From the NCBI RefSeq assembly GCF_000372525.1, contig NZ_AQUR01000099.1, forward strand, positions 1-64,000: a DNA stretch of 64,000 nucleotides. The letters are read 5' to 3'. Numbering within the stretch: the stretch's first letter is position 1; each line of letters starts with the position of its first letter. Below the pieces are notes generated by a model. It was not told where the DNA came from, did not search any database, and saw nothing but the letters and a program-made list of their open reading frames with translations. Source of the stretch: Cupriavidus neocaledonicus. Lineage in GTDB: Bacteria > Pseudomonadota > Gammaproteobacteria > Burkholderiales > Burkholderiaceae. The translations under genes and the position numbers were made by a program. Below are positions 18,150-29,102 of the stretch, piece after piece.

Positions 18150-18473
18150 ATGCTGATCACCTTCAAATCCCACGCCGCGCAGGACCTGATCATGATGAAG
18201 GATCTGGCCGTGACGCTCCTGGGCATCATCGGCAAGCATCTCGGGGAACGGGGGGTGATCACCGTCGACGAACTGCCGCACGCGATCCACAAGCTCGAAG
18301 CGGCCGTGGCCGATGCGCGCCGCGCCCATCCCGCCGACACCGCGGTCGAGGCCCGGCCCGATGCCGACGAAGAAGAGGAAGAGCCGCTGCACCTGGGGCA
18401 GCGCGCCTATCCCTTCCTCGACATGCTGCGCGCCTCGCAGCGCGAAGGGGTCAATGTCCTCTGGGGCGTCTGA
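18150..18473 (+). CDS. DUF1840 family protein
   Basis: A 107-residue protein matching the DUF1840 family: LITFKSHAAQDLIMMKDLA at the start, an acidic stretch near residues 70-80 (DADEEEEE) and a C-terminal LRASQREGVNVLWGV. No function is known for the family, and no membrane or signal segment is present. Start at the ATG of MLITFKS, with GAAAGGAAAAA upstream as ribosome site. It is divergent from argS across a 276-bp region. Confidence 0.85.
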   Translation: MLITFKSHAAQDLIMMKDLAVTLLGIIGKHLGERGVITVDELPHAIHKLEAAVADARRAHPADTAVEARPDADEEEEEPLHLGQRAYPFLDMLRASQREGVNVLWGV

Positions 18474-18533
18474 GCCGTGCCCGCCGGCCGCAAGGCGCTG
18501 AGCACCGCTGCGCGCCGGTCCACGGCTCGCGGA

Positions 18534-18568
18534 TAAAAAAACACCCGGCACCACGACTGGCGACCGGG
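18534..18568 (-). terminator. Terminator downstream of the DUF883 gene
   Basis: On the minus strand CCCGG, an imperfect inner stem CGCC/GGTG and CCGGG fold into a hairpin followed within two bases by seven T residues. It lies about 100 bp past the DUF883 stop. A hairpin with this run could also slow plus-strand transcription from the DUF1840 gene. Confidence 0.6.
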
Positions 18569-18666
18569 CTTCCGGACGAGGGTTCCGGAAAGGGGGGAAT
18601 TCCGGCGGAGCAGGCTGGCACGCCAGCTGGATCTCCGCGTCAGGTGTTGTCGGTTAATCCGCGCGC

Positions 18667-19095
18667 TTATTCCTCATCGGCATGGTGCCGGCCATTGGCC
18701 AGCAGCAGCCCGATCAACGCGCCGACGGCGGCGGCAATCGCCACCGCCTTCAGCGGCGATTCGGCCACGCGGTGCTGGGCCTGCACCACCGCGCCATCCA
18801 CGCGTTCGCGCGCGCGCATCATGCCGTCTGCAGTCTGGGCGCGCAGGCGGTGCGCCATCTCGCTGGCGCGTTCACGCAGGCGGTGGCCGGCCTGGAGGCT
18901 CTCGGCAGAGCCCTCGCGCGCCAGCACCTGGATGGTGTGCTCGAGCTGCGAGATCAGCGACTTGACTTCGCTGGACACCGGCGCCGCGGCCTCGCGCGTA
19001 TCGCGCGCGGCATGCTTGATATGGCGGATCGCACTGTCGGCACTGTCGGACAGGTGGTTCAGTTCCTTCCGGACTTTGGGGTTCTGCGTCAGCAT
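18667..19095 (-). CDS. DUF883 (ElaB/YqjD-like) inner-membrane-anchored protein
   Basis: A 142-residue protein: a mostly helical, charged coiled-coil-like body (LNHLSDSADSAIRHIKHAAR ... RMRARERVDGAVVQAQHR) and one C-terminal transmembrane segment PLKAVAIAAAVGALIGLLLA preceded by SP. This is the layout of the ElaB/YqjD/YgaM (DUF883) family, tail-anchored inner-membrane proteins linked in E. coli to ribosome binding and stress/stationary phase. The function here is inferred only. It precedes the DUF1328 gene's stop by 53 bp on the same strand. Confidence 0.85.
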   Translation of the reverse strand: MLTQNPKVRKELNHLSDSADSAIRHIKHAARDTREAAAPVSSEVKSLISQLEHTIQVLAREGSAESLQAGHRLRERASEMAHRLRAQTADGMMRARERVDGAVVQAQHRVAESPLKAVAIAAAVGALIGLLLANGRHHADEE

Positions 19096-19148
19096 ACGGT
19101 CTCCTCAGGTTCGGGTCGGCGAGGGCGTGATGCCGGCTTGCGCCGGCC

Positions 19149-19316
19149 TTACCGTCCCCTGCGAACGAGTCCCATCACCGCGGCAACCAGCGCCACGACC
19201 AGGAAGATGAAGAACAGGATCTTGGCGATTTCCACGGCGCCGGCGGCAATCCCGCCGAAGCCGAAAATCGCCGCGATCAGGGCGATGACGAAAAATACGA
19301 GTGCATATTGCAGCAT
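19149..19316 (-). CDS. DUF1328 small membrane protein (YtjA-like)
   Basis: A 55-residue protein that is almost entirely two transmembrane helices: [20 protein letters not shown] and [20 protein letters not shown], ending in RRGR. This matches DUF1328/YtjA. Function unknown; such proteins are frequently found with DUF883/CsbD-type stress proteins. Start chosen at the ATG that begins MLQYAL, the invariant family N-terminus; the longer in-frame start would add a non-conserved tail. Transcribed in the same direction as the DUF883 gene 53 bp downstream. Confidence 0.85.
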   Translation of the reverse strand: MLQYALVFFVIALIAAIFGFGGIAAGAVEIAKILFFIFLVVALVAAVMGLVRRGR

Positions 19317-19655
19317 GGCTAGGCTCCCGAAGATTCGGACCGGGCCAGGCGCACTGGCTGGGCCCATGTGAGGCTTGCGCCAACGGGTGCAAGCTCATAG
19401 CCTCATCGTAGAAAGCCACGCTTCGTGCCAATACCGACAGGCAGCCGATTCCGCTGTCAGCCAAGTCCTACAACGCCTGCCGGGCGCCACGCGGGCCCCG
19501 CGCAGCGCGTGCCGCGCACGCGCCGAGGCTGCCGCTGGCGCGAAACGCGATGCGGAAAGCCGGCGCCGGGTTGACCCATGGCGGTCGATGTGATTCCATG
19601 GGCCCTCCCTTGGCGCCGCGGCGGGCGAGCGCGCCTTCACCATAGGAATTGCCCC
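19317..19655. other. Intergenic region between DUF1328 (minus) and the histidine kinase (plus)
   Basis: A 339-bp divergent intergenic stretch. I see no coding frame with conserved features, no clear terminator and no strong palindrome. It must hold promoters for both flanking genes. TAGGAA about 10 bases before the kinase ATG can act as its ribosome site. Confidence 0.4.
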
Positions 19656-21059
19656 ATGTTCAAGCAGTCATTTCTCCCTCACACGCTGTTGCTCGCGGGC
19701 GGCATCCTGCTGACCCTGGCGGTACTGGTGGCGTCGGAAACCGGCAATATCCGCCTGCGCGAAAGCTATACCGACGTGATCCGCTCGCAGCGCCTGCAGA
19801 CCGAGCTGGCCGCGCTCAACGGCGAGCTGGTCAATGCCGAGGCCGGCCAGCGCGGCTTCCTGCTGACCGGCAAGGAAAGCTACCTCGAGCCGTACTACAA
19901 GGCGCTGCCGCGCATCGCCGAGCTGATGGCGCAGATCCGCGCGGGCTACGCCAATGACCCCGAAGGGCTGAAGCAGTTCGGCGATACCTCCAAGCTGGTC
20001 AACAGCAAGCTCAACGAGATGGCGCTGACGCTGGTGTACGGCAAGCGCGACCTGGAAGTCGCGCTGGACCTGATCCGCACCGACTACGGCAAGCAGACCA
20101 TGGACAACGCGCGCCGCGGGCTCGACCAGCTGCAGGCGCGGGAGGCCGGCGCGGTCTCGCACCGGCTCGAGGGCGCCGAGAACGACGTGCAGCTGTCGCG
20201 CTACGGCATCGGCCTGCTTACCGCCATCAACATCATCCTGCTGATGGCGGTCGGCATCGGCCACGCCAAGCGGCTGGCGATGGCCGAGGCGGTGCGCACC
20301 CAGCTGGAAGAGGAAAGCGTGCGGCTGGACCGCAAGGTGCGCGCGCGCACGCGCCAGCTGTCGGCGCTGGCGGGCCACCTGCAGCGCGTGACCGAAGACG
20401 AGAAGACCCGCCTTGCGCGCGAACTGCATGACGAACTCGGCGCGATCCTGACCGCGATCAAGCTCGACCTGCACTGGGTGCGCCGCAAGGTACAGGCGGA
20501 CCAGCCGGTGGCCGCCGAGCGCCTGACGCGCGTGATGCTGCACGTGGACCAGGGCATCCAGATCAAGCGCCGCCTGATCGAGGACCTGCGCCCCACCGTG
20601 CTGCTCAACCTGGGCCTGCGCGCCGCGGTGTGCCAGCTGGTCGAGGAAGTGGGTGCGCGCAACAACTGGGAAACCGAAGTCAGCGTGCCGGAAGACCTGC
20701 CGGCGCTGCGCGACGAAGCCGCGATCGCGCTGTACCGGATCGTGCAGGAATCGCTGACCAACGCCAGCAAGTACTCCCAGGCCAGGCACGTCGAGGTCTC
20801 GCTGGCGTGCCAGGGCGAACTGCTGACGCTGACGGTGCGCGACGACGGCAAGGGCCTGCCGCCGGACTTCGACGCCGGCAGCCAGGCCGGCCACCACGGC
20901 TTGCTGGGGATGGAGCAGCGCGTCACCGCGCTGGGCGGCAGCATGCAGATCGATTCGTCGCCGGATGCCGGGGTGCGCATCCGCATCGAGGTGCCGTTGA
21001 CCGCCTCGGTGCTGGCGCCCGCCGAAGAACCCGAGAGCCCGGAGCCGGCGCGCGCCTGA
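19656..21059 (+). CDS. CHASE3-type sensor histidine kinase (HisKA_3 family)
   Basis: A 467-residue membrane kinase. TM1 is at about residues 9-27, a periplasmic CHASE3-like domain at about 30-180 (NAEAGQRGFLLTGKESYLEP is the typical motif) and TM2 at about 183-203. A coiled coil leads into the HisKA_3 dimerisation domain with phospho-acceptor His258 in LARELHDELG, then an ATPase domain with N box IVQESLTNASKYS and G1 box DDGKGLPPDF. HisKA_3 kinases pair with NarL/FixJ response regulators, and one is encoded at 21527-22159 on the opposite strand. The signal is unknown. Confidence 0.93.
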   Translation: MFKQSFLPHTLLLAGGILLTLAVLVASETGNIRLRESYTDVIRSQRLQTELAALNGELVNAEAGQRGFLLTGKESYLEPYYKALPRIAELMAQIRAGYANDPEGLKQFGDTSKLVNSKLNEMALTLVYGKRDLEVALDLIRTDYGKQTMDNARRGLDQLQAREAGAVSHRLEGAENDVQLSRYGIGLLTAINIILLMAVGIGHAKRLAMAEAVRTQLEEESVRLDRKVRARTRQLSALAGHLQRVTEDEKTRLARELHDELGAILTAIKLDLHWVRRKVQADQPVAAERLTRVMLHVDQGIQIKRRLIEDLRPTVLLNLGLRAAVCQLVEEVGARNNWETEVSVPEDLPALRDEAAIALYRIVQESLTNASKYSQARHVEVSLACQGELLTLTVRDDGKGLPPDFDAGSQAGHHGLLGMEQRVTALGGSMQIDSSPDAGVRIRIEVPLTASVLAPAEEPESPEPARA

Positions 21060-21063
21060 TCGG

Positions 21064-21471
21064 TCAGCCCTGCGGCGCGGCGTGTTCCTCGATCACGCGG
21101 AACACCTGCTCCAGCTCCAGGGACTTGTCGAAGAAGTAGTCGGCGCCGGCCTCGGCGCACTGGCGCCGGTACATCTCGAGCTGGGCGTGGTTGGTGTAGA
21201 CGATGCGCACGGTGCCGGTGCCGGCGCGCTGCATCGCGCGCAGCACGTTGATGCCGTTACCCTGGCGCAACTGCAGGTCGACGATGGCGACGTCGTACTT
21301 GCCGGCGCCGAGCAGGCGCAGCGCCAGGGCTTCGGTATCGGCCCAGTCGACGTTCTCGATAAACGGGAAATCCTTCAGGTATTCGAGCAGCATGCCGCGC
21401 AGGACCGCCGAATCTTCAATCAGCAGCACGTTCAGCGCCCGGTAGGAAGTGTTCGAATCCTGCTCCGACAT
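21064..21471 (-). CDS. Stand-alone response-regulator receiver protein
   Basis: A 135-residue protein consisting of a receiver domain only. Acidic residues lie in LLIEDSA, the phospho-acceptor is Asp65 in VAIVDLQL, and the conserved Lys116 is in YFFDKSLEL. There is no output domain, so it may act as a phosphate sink, a CheY-like effector or a relay partner of the adjacent kinase. Its stop is 4 bp from the kinase stop (convergent), and it lies downstream of the LuxR-type regulator on the same strand (55 bp). Confidence 0.92.
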   Translation of the reverse strand: MSEQDSNTSYRALNVLLIEDSAVLRGMLLEYLKDFPFIENVDWADTEALALRLLGAGKYDVAIVDLQLRQGNGINVLRAMQRAGTGTVRIVYTNHAQLEMYRRQCAEAGADYFFDKSLELEQVFRVIEEHAAPQG

Positions 21472-21526
21472 ATTTTGTATTGCGGGTCCCTTCCGGGGCG
21501 GCCCGCGCGGGGCCGCGATTGAACTG

Positions 21527-22159
21527 CTATTCCACCAGGCCGTTCTTGATCGCGTAGTAGGTCAGGTCGGCGTTGGTCTTCATGCCCATTTTCTCCAGGA
21601 TGCGCGAACGGTAGGTGCTGACGGTCTTGACGCTGAGGAACAGCTCGTCTGCGATCACCGACACCGACTGCCCGCGTGACAGCTTGCAGAAGATCTGGAA
21701 CTCGCGCTCGGACAGCATCTGGTGCACCGGCTGCTCGGTCGGCTTGTCGAGCCCGCCGATCAGCAGGTCGGCCACGGTGGCGCTGACGTAGCGGCGGCCC
21801 TGCGCCACCGTGCGGATCGCCTTGACCAGGTCGTCGGGTGCGCTTTCCTTGGTCAGGTAGCCGGACGCGCCGGCACGGATCAGGTTGATCGCGTACTGGT
21901 CTTCCGGATACGTCGACAGGATCAGCACCGGCAGGTCGGGCTTGCGCTGGCGGATCAGCTTGAGCACATCGATGCCATTGCGGTCCGGCATCGAGATGTC
22001 CAGCACCAGCACGTCGAATTCGGCATCGCGCAGCTGCGCCATGACTTCGTCGCCACTGCCGGCCTCGCCGGTCACCTGGATATCGGGTTCTTCGGAAATG
22101 AACTGACGCAGCCCGGCACGCACAATCTCGTGGTCGTCGGCGATCAGGACGCGGATCAT
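21527..22159 (-). CDS. NarL/FixJ-family response regulator (LuxR-type HTH)
   Basis: A 210-residue response regulator: receiver with acidic pair in VLIADDHEIVRAGL, phospho-acceptor Asp54 in VLVLDISMPDRNG and Lys104 in GYLTKES, then a linker and a LuxR-type HTH (LSEREFQIFCKLSRGQSVS ... VKTVSTYRSRILEKMGM). Start 22159 is preferred over the in-frame ATG four codons upstream because GGAG lies at good spacing before 22159. It is the likely partner of the histidine kinase at 19656-21059. Confidence 0.93.
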   Translation of the reverse strand: MIRVLIADDHEIVRAGLRQFISEEPDIQVTGEAGSGDEVMAQLRDAEFDVLVLDISMPDRNGIDVLKLIRQRKPDLPVLILSTYPEDQYAINLIRAGASGYLTKESAPDDLVKAIRTVAQGRRYVSATVADLLIGGLDKPTEQPVHQMLSEREFQIFCKLSRGQSVSVIADELFLSVKTVSTYRSRILEKMGMKTNADLTYYAIKNGLVE

Positions 22160-22338
22160 GTGAGGCTCCACGGGTTTAACGGACCGGCACTTCGGCCCGG
22201 TGCACGTCGGGTGCAGGCGGAACCGCTTGCGATGTTGTCATTGTAGTGCCGCGCGCGCGCTCGGGCTGTCGGTGTCAGGCTGACAATGCGGCGCGGCGGC
22301 AAGGCCGGCGGCGGGCACGTTGTGGCTGCGGCAAAAGC

Positions 22339-22369
22339 AAAGCGGGACGGATAAGATCCGTCCCGCTTT
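22339..22369 (-). terminator. Terminator downstream of the alanine-rich protein gene
   Basis: A perfect 14-bp inverted repeat (AAAGCGGGACGGAT / ATCCGTCCCGCTTT) with a three-base loop. On the minus strand it is followed by GCTTTTGCC, a broken T tract. It lies about 100 bp beyond the stop of the alanine-rich protein gene. Confidence 0.75.
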
Positions 22370-22469
22370 GCTGCGGCGCGTCAGGCCCTGGAACTTCCCT
22401 GGAGGGGGCCCGGCGCCGGCTGCACCGGTAGAGGCTGTGGCTAGTACTGCAAGCGACTACCCGGGGTGC

Positions 22470-22925
22470 TTACTGCGCTTTCGCGCCGGCTTCCGCACCG
22501 GCACTGACGCCCACGTCGGCCTTCGACTTCTTGGTCGACTTGGCGGCGTGCTTGCCATGCTTGGCCTTGCTGCCAGCCTCTGCCTTGGCCGAGCCGGTGG
22601 CGTCGGCGGCGGTGCCGGCGCTCTTGTCGACGGCGGCGCCCGCGGTCGACAGGCCCTTGTCAGCGGCGGTGCCCGCCGCCGACAGGCCCTTGTCGGTCGC
22701 CGCGCCGGCGGTCGACAGACCCTTCTCGGCCGCGCCCGCGGCGCCGGTGGCGGCACCGCCGACGGCGTTCAGGCCACCCTGAGCCGCCGCGGCGGGCGCA
22801 GGCGTGGTCACCGAGGCACCGACATCGGCCTTGGCGCCGACGGCAGCGCCGGTGCCCTGGGCCATGGCCAGCGAGGAAGCCGCAGCGATCGACAGGGCGG
22901 ACAGGGAGAGCAGCAGTTTCTTCAT
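22470..22925 (-). CDS. Alanine-rich secreted repeat protein, function unknown
   Basis: A 151-residue protein with a clear signal peptide (MKKLLLSLSALSIAAASSLA, cleavage after AMA) and a ribosome site AAGGAG upstream. The mature part is Ala/Gly/Lys-rich. A central run of imperfect 11-residue repeats (KGLSTAGAATD, KGLSAAGTAAD, KGLSTAGAAVD) reads like an amphipathic helix, and the tail is lysine-rich (KHGKHAAKSTKKSKAD). No enzymatic motif is present. Composition resembles small periplasmic or envelope-associated proteins of Burkholderiales; I do not recognise a named family. Confidence 0.75.
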   Translation of the reverse strand: MKKLLLSLSALSIAAASSLAMAQGTGAAVGAKADVGASVTTPAPAAAAQGGLNAVGGAATGAAGAAEKGLSTAGAATDKGLSAAGTAADKGLSTAGAAVDKSAGTAADATGSAKAEAGSKAKHGKHAAKSTKKSKADVGVSAGAEAGAKAQ

Positions 22926-23187
22926 GGACAGACTCCTTTCAGGATGCCCCACGGCGAAACATTCGCCGCGGTGATCACGCTGGTGATTGCGTGTATCGAG
23001 CCCTCAGTCTAGGGAGCCGGACCGCGGCGGTCTGTGAGCAGTTGAAAGGCACTGTAAGGAGTTGTGAGGCGGAGCGCACGCCACCCCGGCGGCGCCGCCC
23101 ACGCCATCCGCTGCGCTTTTCCTGCTGCATCAAAGGGCTGGCGGCGGGGCATCGCCGCCGCCGCTGCCGCCCGGGCGTCGCACCCGG

Positions 23188-25935
<2,748 letters not shown>

Positions 25936-25953
25936 GTTGTCAGGCTCTCGGGC

Positions 25954-27015
25954 TCAGGCGGCGTCGCGGTACTGGCCGGGCCAGCTGCGGGGTTTCTTGT
26001 CGGCCACGCGCTGGGCGATGGCGGCGATGTGCTCGGGCGTGGTGCCGCAGCAGCCGCCCACCAGGTTCACCAGTCCGGAGGCGGCGAACTCTTCGACCAG
26101 CGACGACGTGACCTCGGGGGTTTCGTCGAAGCCCGTGTCGCTCATCGGGTTGGGCAAACCCGCATTCGGGTAGCACGACACCGCGGCATCGCAGATCTTG
26201 GCCAGCTCGGCGATATAGGGGCGCATCAGCGTCGCGCCCAGCGCGCAGTTCAGCCCGAACGTCACCGGGCGCGCATGGCGCAGGCTGTTCCAGAACGCCT
26301 CGACGGTCTGGCCCGACAGAATCCGGCCCGAGGCATCGGTCACGGTGCCGGAGATCATCACCGGCACGCGCTCGCCGGTGTCCTCGAACAGCTGGTCGAT
26401 GGCGAACAGCGCGGCCTTGGCGTTGAGCGTGTCGAAGATGGTCTCGACCAGGAACACGTCGGCGCCGCCTTCGAGCAAGGCCTGGCCCTGCTCGTAATAG
26501 GACTGGCGCAGTTCCTCGAAGGTGACGTTGCGCGCGCCGGGGTCGTTCACGTCGGGCGAGATGCTGGCGGTCTTGGGCGTGGGGCCGAAGGCGCCGGCGA
26601 CGAAACGCGGCTTGTCGGGCGTGCTGTACTTGTCGCAGGCGGCGCGCGCCAGGCGCGCGGCCTCGACGTTCATCTCGTACGCCAGCTCGGCCATCTTGTA
26701 GTCTTCCTGCGCCACGCGGGTAGCACCGAAGGTATTGGTCTCGATCAGGTCGGCGCCGGCGGCCAGGTATTGCTCGTGGATCTCGCTGATGACCTGCGGG
26801 CGCGTCAGCAGCAGCAGTTCGTTGTTGCCCTTCACGTCCACCTTGTGTTCGGCAAAGCGCTCGCCGCGGTAGTCGGCCTCGCTCAGCTTGTAGCGCTGGA
26901 TCATGGTGCCCATGGCGCCATCCAGGATCAGGATGCGTTCTTGCAGCAGCCGGGGCAGCTCGGCAGCCCGGGTGTAGGGGCGCGGTGCGGCCGCGCGGGA
27001 TTCAGGGGCACTCAT
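25954..27015 (-). CDS. metH: Methionine synthase, homocysteine-binding part
   Basis: A 353-residue protein equal to module 1 of MetH: a homocysteine S-methyltransferase TIM barrel. [24 protein letters not shown] begins the domain in MetH fashion. The zinc ligands are the Cys of [10 protein letters not shown] and the paired Cys of [10 protein letters not shown]. It ends shortly after that domain at a normal stop, with the rest of MetH encoded 18 bp downstream. Both halves look intact, so this is a two-gene arrangement and not a recent frameshift. Confidence 0.94.
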   Translation of the reverse strand: MSAPESRAAAPRPYTRAAELPRLLQERILILDGAMGTMIQRYKLSEADYRGERFAEHKVDVKGNNELLLLTRPQVISEIHEQYLAAGADLIETNTFGATRVAQEDYKMAELAYEMNVEAARLARAACDKYSTPDKPRFVAGAFGPTPKTASISPDVNDPGARNVTFEELRQSYYEQGQALLEGGADVFLVETIFDTLNAKAALFAIDQLFEDTGERVPVMISGTVTDASGRILSGQTVEAFWNSLRHARPVTFGLNCALGATLMRPYIAELAKICDAAVSCYPNAGLPNPMSDTGFDETPEVTSSLVEEFAASGLVNLVGGCCGTTPEHIAAIAQRVADKKPRSWPGQYRDAA

Positions 27016-27094
27016 GGCGGGGAACTCTGGAAAGGCGGGGCCGGCGGAGCTTCGACGGTAGGCCGCGGTGGCCGATGGCGGCCAGGGAGGTGCG

Positions 27095-27103
27095 ATTTTA
27101 TCA
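27095..27103 (-). promoter_or_regulatory. Extended -10 element for metH
   Basis: Minus-strand TGATAAAAT, 80 bp upstream of the first metH gene, preceded by CACC exactly as at argS (18002-18010). I find no recognisable SAH, SAM or cobalamin riboswitch between it and the start. Confidence 0.5.
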
Positions 27104-27133
27104 GGTGTATCAAGGCCTTGCGGGCGCCTTCGG

Positions 27134-27163
27134 TTGCCTGCCGGACGCTCCCGCGCCTACACT
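27134..27163 (+). promoter_or_regulatory. Promoter of the rhodanese gene
   Basis: TTGCCT at 27134-27139 and TACACT at 27158-27163, with an 18-bp spacer, 52 bp upstream of the rhodanese ATG. It places transcription start downstream of the longer in-frame start codon at 27068 and so supports the short start. Confidence 0.5.
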
Positions 27164-27214
27164 GAGAGGCGTAAACAGCACCGTCCGGCGGCCCGCGCCG
27201 CGCCACTTCCGACC

Positions 27215-27607
27215 ATGCAACACCTGTCCCCGACCGACGCCCACGCCTTGCTGGCGCAATCGCCCGAGACGCTCTTCATCGACTGCCGCAGCGAGATGGA
27301 ATACCTGTTCGTCGGCCATCCCAAGGGCGCGCACAACGTGCCCTGGAACGACGGCCCGGACTGGGAGGTCAACCCGCATTTCGTGCAGATGGTGAAAAAG
27401 CTCGCCGGGCAGGCCTCGGCGCGGCCGGTGCTGCTGATCTGCCGCAGCGGCAACCGCTCGTCCGCCGCGGCACGCGCGCTCGAGGGCGCGGGTTTCTCCA
27501 ACGTACGCTTTGTGCTGCACGGCTTCGAGGGCGACCTCGACGCGGAGCGCCACCGCAATACGCTCAACGGCTGGCGCCACGACGGGCTGCCGTGGGAACA
27601 GTACTGA
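27215..27607 (+). CDS. Rhodanese-like sulfurtransferase
   Basis: A 130-residue single rhodanese domain. The active-site loop is LLICRSGNRSS with Cys76, and the CH2A-type motif is FIDCRSEMEYLFVGHPKGAHNVP. The protein is cytosolic with no signal peptide. It would transfer sulfur from thiosulfate or a persulfide, or act in a sulfur relay; the acceptor is unknown. Being divergent from metH does not by itself imply a functional link. A bidirectional terminator follows at 27634-27661. Confidence 0.9.
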   Translation: MQHLSPTDAHALLAQSPETLFIDCRSEMEYLFVGHPKGAHNVPWNDGPDWEVNPHFVQMVKKLAGQASARPVLLICRSGNRSSAAARALEGAGFSNVRFVLHGFEGDLDAERHRNTLNGWRHDGLPWEQY

Positions 27608-27633
27608 GCCGTCGCGCTCGGCCGCAAGCAAGC

Positions 27634-27661
27634 AAAAGCCCGCCGAAGCGGGCTTTTTTTG
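27634..27661. terminator. Bidirectional Rho-independent terminator
   Basis: AAAAGCCCGC, loop CGAA, GCGGGCTTTTTTT. It lies between the convergent rhodanese (plus) and DUF3567 (minus) genes and has T-rich tails in both directions. Confidence 0.92.
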
Positions 27662-27710
27662 TCGCGAAACCGGGCGGGCGACGGCTCGGGCGCCGGCCCG
27701 GCGAGGCCGC

Positions 27711-27968
27711 TCAGTGCATCACCAGCGGGTGCGTCATCACGTTATCGAACTTGCCGAGGAAGTCATCGACCTCCTCCACCGACGGCTCGCTTTCGATCAG
27801 CCGCTTGACGTCGGCGCGGAAGCTTTCGGCAAGCTGCCCGCCCAGGAAAATCTCCCGCTTCAGGTTCTTGTCGACGATTTCGTAGCCGCCGAATTCGAGC
27901 GGCGCTTGCTCGACATCCGCACCGAACTCGACGATGCAGTAGTTGTCGCTGTTGTAGATCATTTGCAT
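27711..27968 (-). CDS. DUF3567 family protein
   Basis: An 85-residue protein with the conserved opening MQMIYNSDNYCIVEF, the FGGYEIVDKN segment and the acidic ending VEEVDDFLGKFDNVMTHPLV. This family is largely restricted to Betaproteobacteria and has no known function. The start at 27968 is set by a strong AGGAGG seven bases upstream; a longer in-frame start lacks one. No membrane segment. Its promoter must lie in the 226 bp before the next minus-strand gene's end. Confidence 0.85.
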   Translation of the reverse strand: MQMIYNSDNYCIVEFGADVEQAPLEFGGYEIVDKNLKREIFLGGQLAESFRADVKRLIESEPSVEEVDDFLGKFDNVMTHPLVMH

Positions 27969-28194
27969 GGCACACCTCCTGGGCGTCATGGATGGGCGGC
28001 TCGCCCTTGTGGTTCTTGCCTCAGTTGTTGCCATGAGGGGGCGCCGCGGCTTTACCTCCAAACTTGGGGTGACCGGCGGTAAATCAAGTTATCGGGTGCC
28101 TGTCACCACGTTGCCACGATTTTCTGCCTTACATGAATTGGGCATCGGCCAATGCAACAAGTTTCTTGAGCCTGGAACATCAGTGTGTTGCTTG

Positions 28195-29037
28195 TCACGG
28201 AACGTCGCACTGGCCCCCGCATGCGGCGCTCCCCAGGAATGCGTCCAGCGCGGCGTGGAAGCGTTCCGGCTGCTCCACGTGCACCAGGTGCGCCGCTTGC
28301 GGCACCACCTCGAGCCGGGACCCGGCGATCGCCGCGGCAATGCTTTGTGCCATCGCCACGGTAGCGCCCTGGTCCTGCTCGCCCGCTACTACCAGCGTAG
28401 GACAATGAATGCGGGAAAGCGCGCCGGCCAGGTCGAAAGCCATGATGGCCTCGGCCACACCCACGTATCCACGTACCGGAGTCGCCACCAGCATGTCGCG
28501 GATACGCAACACTTCTTCCGGATGTGACGCATGGAACGCCGGGGTCAGCCAGCGTCCGAGAGTGGCATCGGCCAGCCCGGCCATGCCATGGGCCTCGGCC
28601 TGGCCGATGCGGTTGTGCCACATCGGGTGGGCTTCCATCGGCGTCTGGCTGTTGGTCGCCACCAGCGTCAGTGAGAGCAGCCGCTCGGGATGTCGCAGCC
28701 CCATGCTCTGCCCGATCATGCCGCCGACCGAGATGCCGCAGAAATGCGCCTGCGGGATCTGCAGCGCATCCATCACGGCGACCACGTCGTCGGCCAGCCG
28801 CGTCATGGTGTAGGGGCCGAGCGGGGCATCGCTGGCGCCGTGGCCGCGCAGGTCAGGGCGCACCACGCGGTAGCGGCCGGCCAGGTGCCGGGCCGTGAGG
28901 TCCCACAGGGTATGGTCGGCCGCCAGGGCGTGGGTCAGGATCACCCAGGGCCCGTCGGCGCCGTCCAGGCGCACGTGCAGGTCGGCGCCGTCGGCGTGGA
29001 TGCGGCGGGTTTCGGTGGGCGGCGTGGCAACGGTCAT
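28195..29037 (-). CDS. Alpha/beta hydrolase (3-oxoadipate enol-lactonase-like)
   Basis: A 280-residue alpha/beta hydrolase. The nucleophile elbow is GISVGG (Ser103), the oxyanion region is LTHALAADHTLWD, the Asp lies in VVAGEQDQGAT and the His in PQAAHLVHVEQPERF. Overall it is closest to PcaD-type lactonases, but no other protocatechuate-pathway gene is adjacent, so the substrate is open. A good ribosome site (AAGGAG) precedes the ATG. It follows the DUF3108 gene on the same strand (65 bp). Confidence 0.87.
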   Translation of the reverse strand: MTVATPPTETRRIHADGADLHVRLDGADGPWVILTHALAADHTLWDLTARHLAGRYRVVRPDLRGHGASDAPLGPYTMTRLADDVVAVMDALQIPQAHFCGISVGGMIGQSMGLRHPERLLSLTLVATNSQTPMEAHPMWHNRIGQAEAHGMAGLADATLGRWLTPAFHASHPEEVLRIRDMLVATPVRGYVGVAEAIMAFDLAGALSRIHCPTLVVAGEQDQGATVAMAQSIAAAIAGSRLEVVPQAAHLVHVEQPERFHAALDAFLGSAACGGQCDVP

Positions 29038-29102
29038 GGCTGGGACTCCTTTCGGTCAAGCCTGCGTGGATATGGTCAGACCGGCGGCGCGAACCGGCGG
29101 CG

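Noticed and set aside
27016..27214. SAH or cobalamin riboswitch in the metH leader
   Set aside because: Only about 80 bp lie between the -10 and the start, with no matching conserved core sequence.
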